A stretch of DNA of 50,633 nt from Ehrlichia minasensis (GTDB lineage: Bacteria > Pseudomonadota > Alphaproteobacteria > Rickettsiales > Anaplasmataceae). The stretch is taken from positions 1 to 50,633 of the forward strand of contig CDGH01000007.1 in the NCBI GenBank assembly GCA_000825765.1, written 5' to 3'. Shown here in pieces: positions 49,991 through 50,633 of the stretch. How positions within the stretch are numbered: the stretch's first letter is position 1; every line of letters starts with the position of its first letter. The position numbers and the translations under genes were made by a program. The notes under the pieces are model-generated. The model was not told where the DNA came from and searched no databases. It saw only the letters and a program-made list of their open reading frames with translations.

Positions 49991-50633
49991 CGACTATTGG
50001 TTGCTACTTCTGCGGTGAGGTCGTTAGGGTTAGGTTTTATTTCAATTGATCCAGTGTTTGCTGTGATTTCTGCTTTATTAACTTTTCCTGTTATTTCAAT
50101 TGATCCAAAATTTGTACTAATCTTAGATTGCTTCTTGATTTCTCCATTAATTTTAATATTACCCCTGTTCGTATGCAATATTCCGAAAAAACTACCAATC
50201 ATGGTTACATCTGTGTCATGAAATATTAAATATGCATGTTCTATGGCATCACTGTATATTATTACTTCGTTGACACCGAATTTAGATTTGAGATTTGTAC
50301 CGTTAGATGTAATATTTGTTAAGTGAAGCGCTATATTGTTATTTAAGTTTCTTAGGATTAATTTTTTGTCTTTTATATGTACATCATGAATGAATGTTGT
50401 GGTGCCATAGTCAAAAAAAGTTATAGGTAGTCTATTTTCTGCATCTATATTATCAATGATGTTTACATGGTTCAGATAGTGTATAGTATTTTTGGAAAAT
50501 TGTATTGCATGTTTAATATTGTTTTGACTAGTAATAGCTTTTATAGGTGTTTGTGGTTGTGTGTTAAGTAATGCTGTTTCTGACCTTGTTCTGTTTGGAT
50601 TTGTAATAAGTTTACTACCATTAATGTAGCAAT
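49825..50633 (-). CDS. partial hypothetical protein, DUF4097-like beta-repeat C-terminus, cut by the right window edge
   Basis: The minus-strand frame is open from the TAA at 49825-49827 to the end of the window, about 269 codons, so the gene begins outside. An internal ATG at 50202 is not its start. Residues show repeated short beta-strand units, such as GNIKINGEIKKQSKISTNFG followed by SIEITGKVNKAEITANTG and TVKITG. This resembles the repetitive beta-helix pattern of DUF4097/GIN-type putative adhesin domains. That is a pattern resemblance, not a firm family call. The upstream part (about 49 residues of YLNHVNIIDN-type sequence) is similar in style. The final 28 residues (CLQKLSVIISYLADPLSL at the end) are unlike the beta units. 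Confidence 0.7.
   Translation of the reverse strand, partial: CYINGSKLITNPNRTRSETALLNTQPQTPIKAITSQNNIKHAIQFSKNTIHYLNHVNIIDNIDAENRLPITFFDYGTTTFIHDVHIKDKKLILRNLNNNIALHLTNITSNGTNLKSKFGVNEVIIYSDAIEHAYLIFHDTDVTMIGSFFGILHTNRGNIKINGEIKKQSKISTNFGSIEITGKVNKAEITANTGSIEIKPNPNDLTAEVATNSRLTAKHGTVKITGTHSRCRIDSNHVITNQPNTSIPHSCLQKLSVIISYLADPLSL

Overview
The window looks like a chromosomal segment of an obligate intracellular alphaproteobacterium of the family Anaplasmataceae, most likely Ehrlichia and quite possibly E. ruminantium. That is inference. It rests on very AT-rich sequence, small core-metabolism proteins rich in Asn, Ile and Lys, unusually long non-coding gaps, and tandem repeats with units of about 150, 205 and 235 bp. 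It also rests on the gene set: PleD, a large NAD-glutamate dehydrogenase, a GltD/NfnA-like fused oxidoreductase, CcmD/CcmE, NuoABC, and a short phosphatidylserine decarboxylase beside PssA. I see no phage, insertion sequence, CRISPR array, tRNA or rRNA.

Layout. 1-3.5 kb: two poorly characterised minus-strand reading frames, then nadD and pdxJ (NAD and vitamin B6), converging on an HU/IHF-like gene. 3.9-7.1 kb: holB, a 150-bp tandem array, then tsaC and coaE divergently. 8.2-11.9 kb, minus strand: an XRE-type regulator, rpoZ, a Smr-domain gene, a 47-codon membrane ORF and thiC. 12.3-19.4 kb, plus strand: leuS, a 235-bp tandem array, tatD, pyrF, surE and two overlapping cytochrome c maturation genes (ccmD, ccmE). 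19.8-35.2 kb, minus strand: nuoABC, uvrA, yidC-ribH-nusB, psd-pssA-AGCS transporter, and the 1130-residue fused oxidoreductase. 35.2-35.9 kb: a truncated second copy of the pssA/psd junction. 36-39.3 kb, plus strand: efp, a degenerate inositol-monophosphatase-like gene and an RluC-type pseudouridine synthase. 40.3-46.8 kb, minus strand: NAD-glutamate dehydrogenase, tatB-like and pleD. 47.3-49.3 kb, plus strand: exoD-like and cysS. The right edge holds a minus-strand gene that runs out of the window.

Function. The genes cover cofactor synthesis (NAD, PLP, CoA, thiamin, riboflavin), translation (LeuS, CysS, EF-P, t6A synthesis, pseudouridylation), DNA replication and repair, respiratory complex I and cytochrome c assembly, phosphatidylethanolamine synthesis, amino-acid catabolism and c-di-GMP signalling.

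The most distinctive feature is how the gaps are built. Many contain direct duplications at every stage of decay, and several of the duplicated units include the end of the adjacent gene: the start of the 329-aa gene, the tails of thiC, nuoC and the right-edge gene, the leader of rluC, and the pssA/psd junction. I found no convincing new defence or mobile system. The repeat dynamics, the catalytically degenerate IMPase-like protein, the fused NfnAB-like enzyme and the small overlooked genes deserve a second look.
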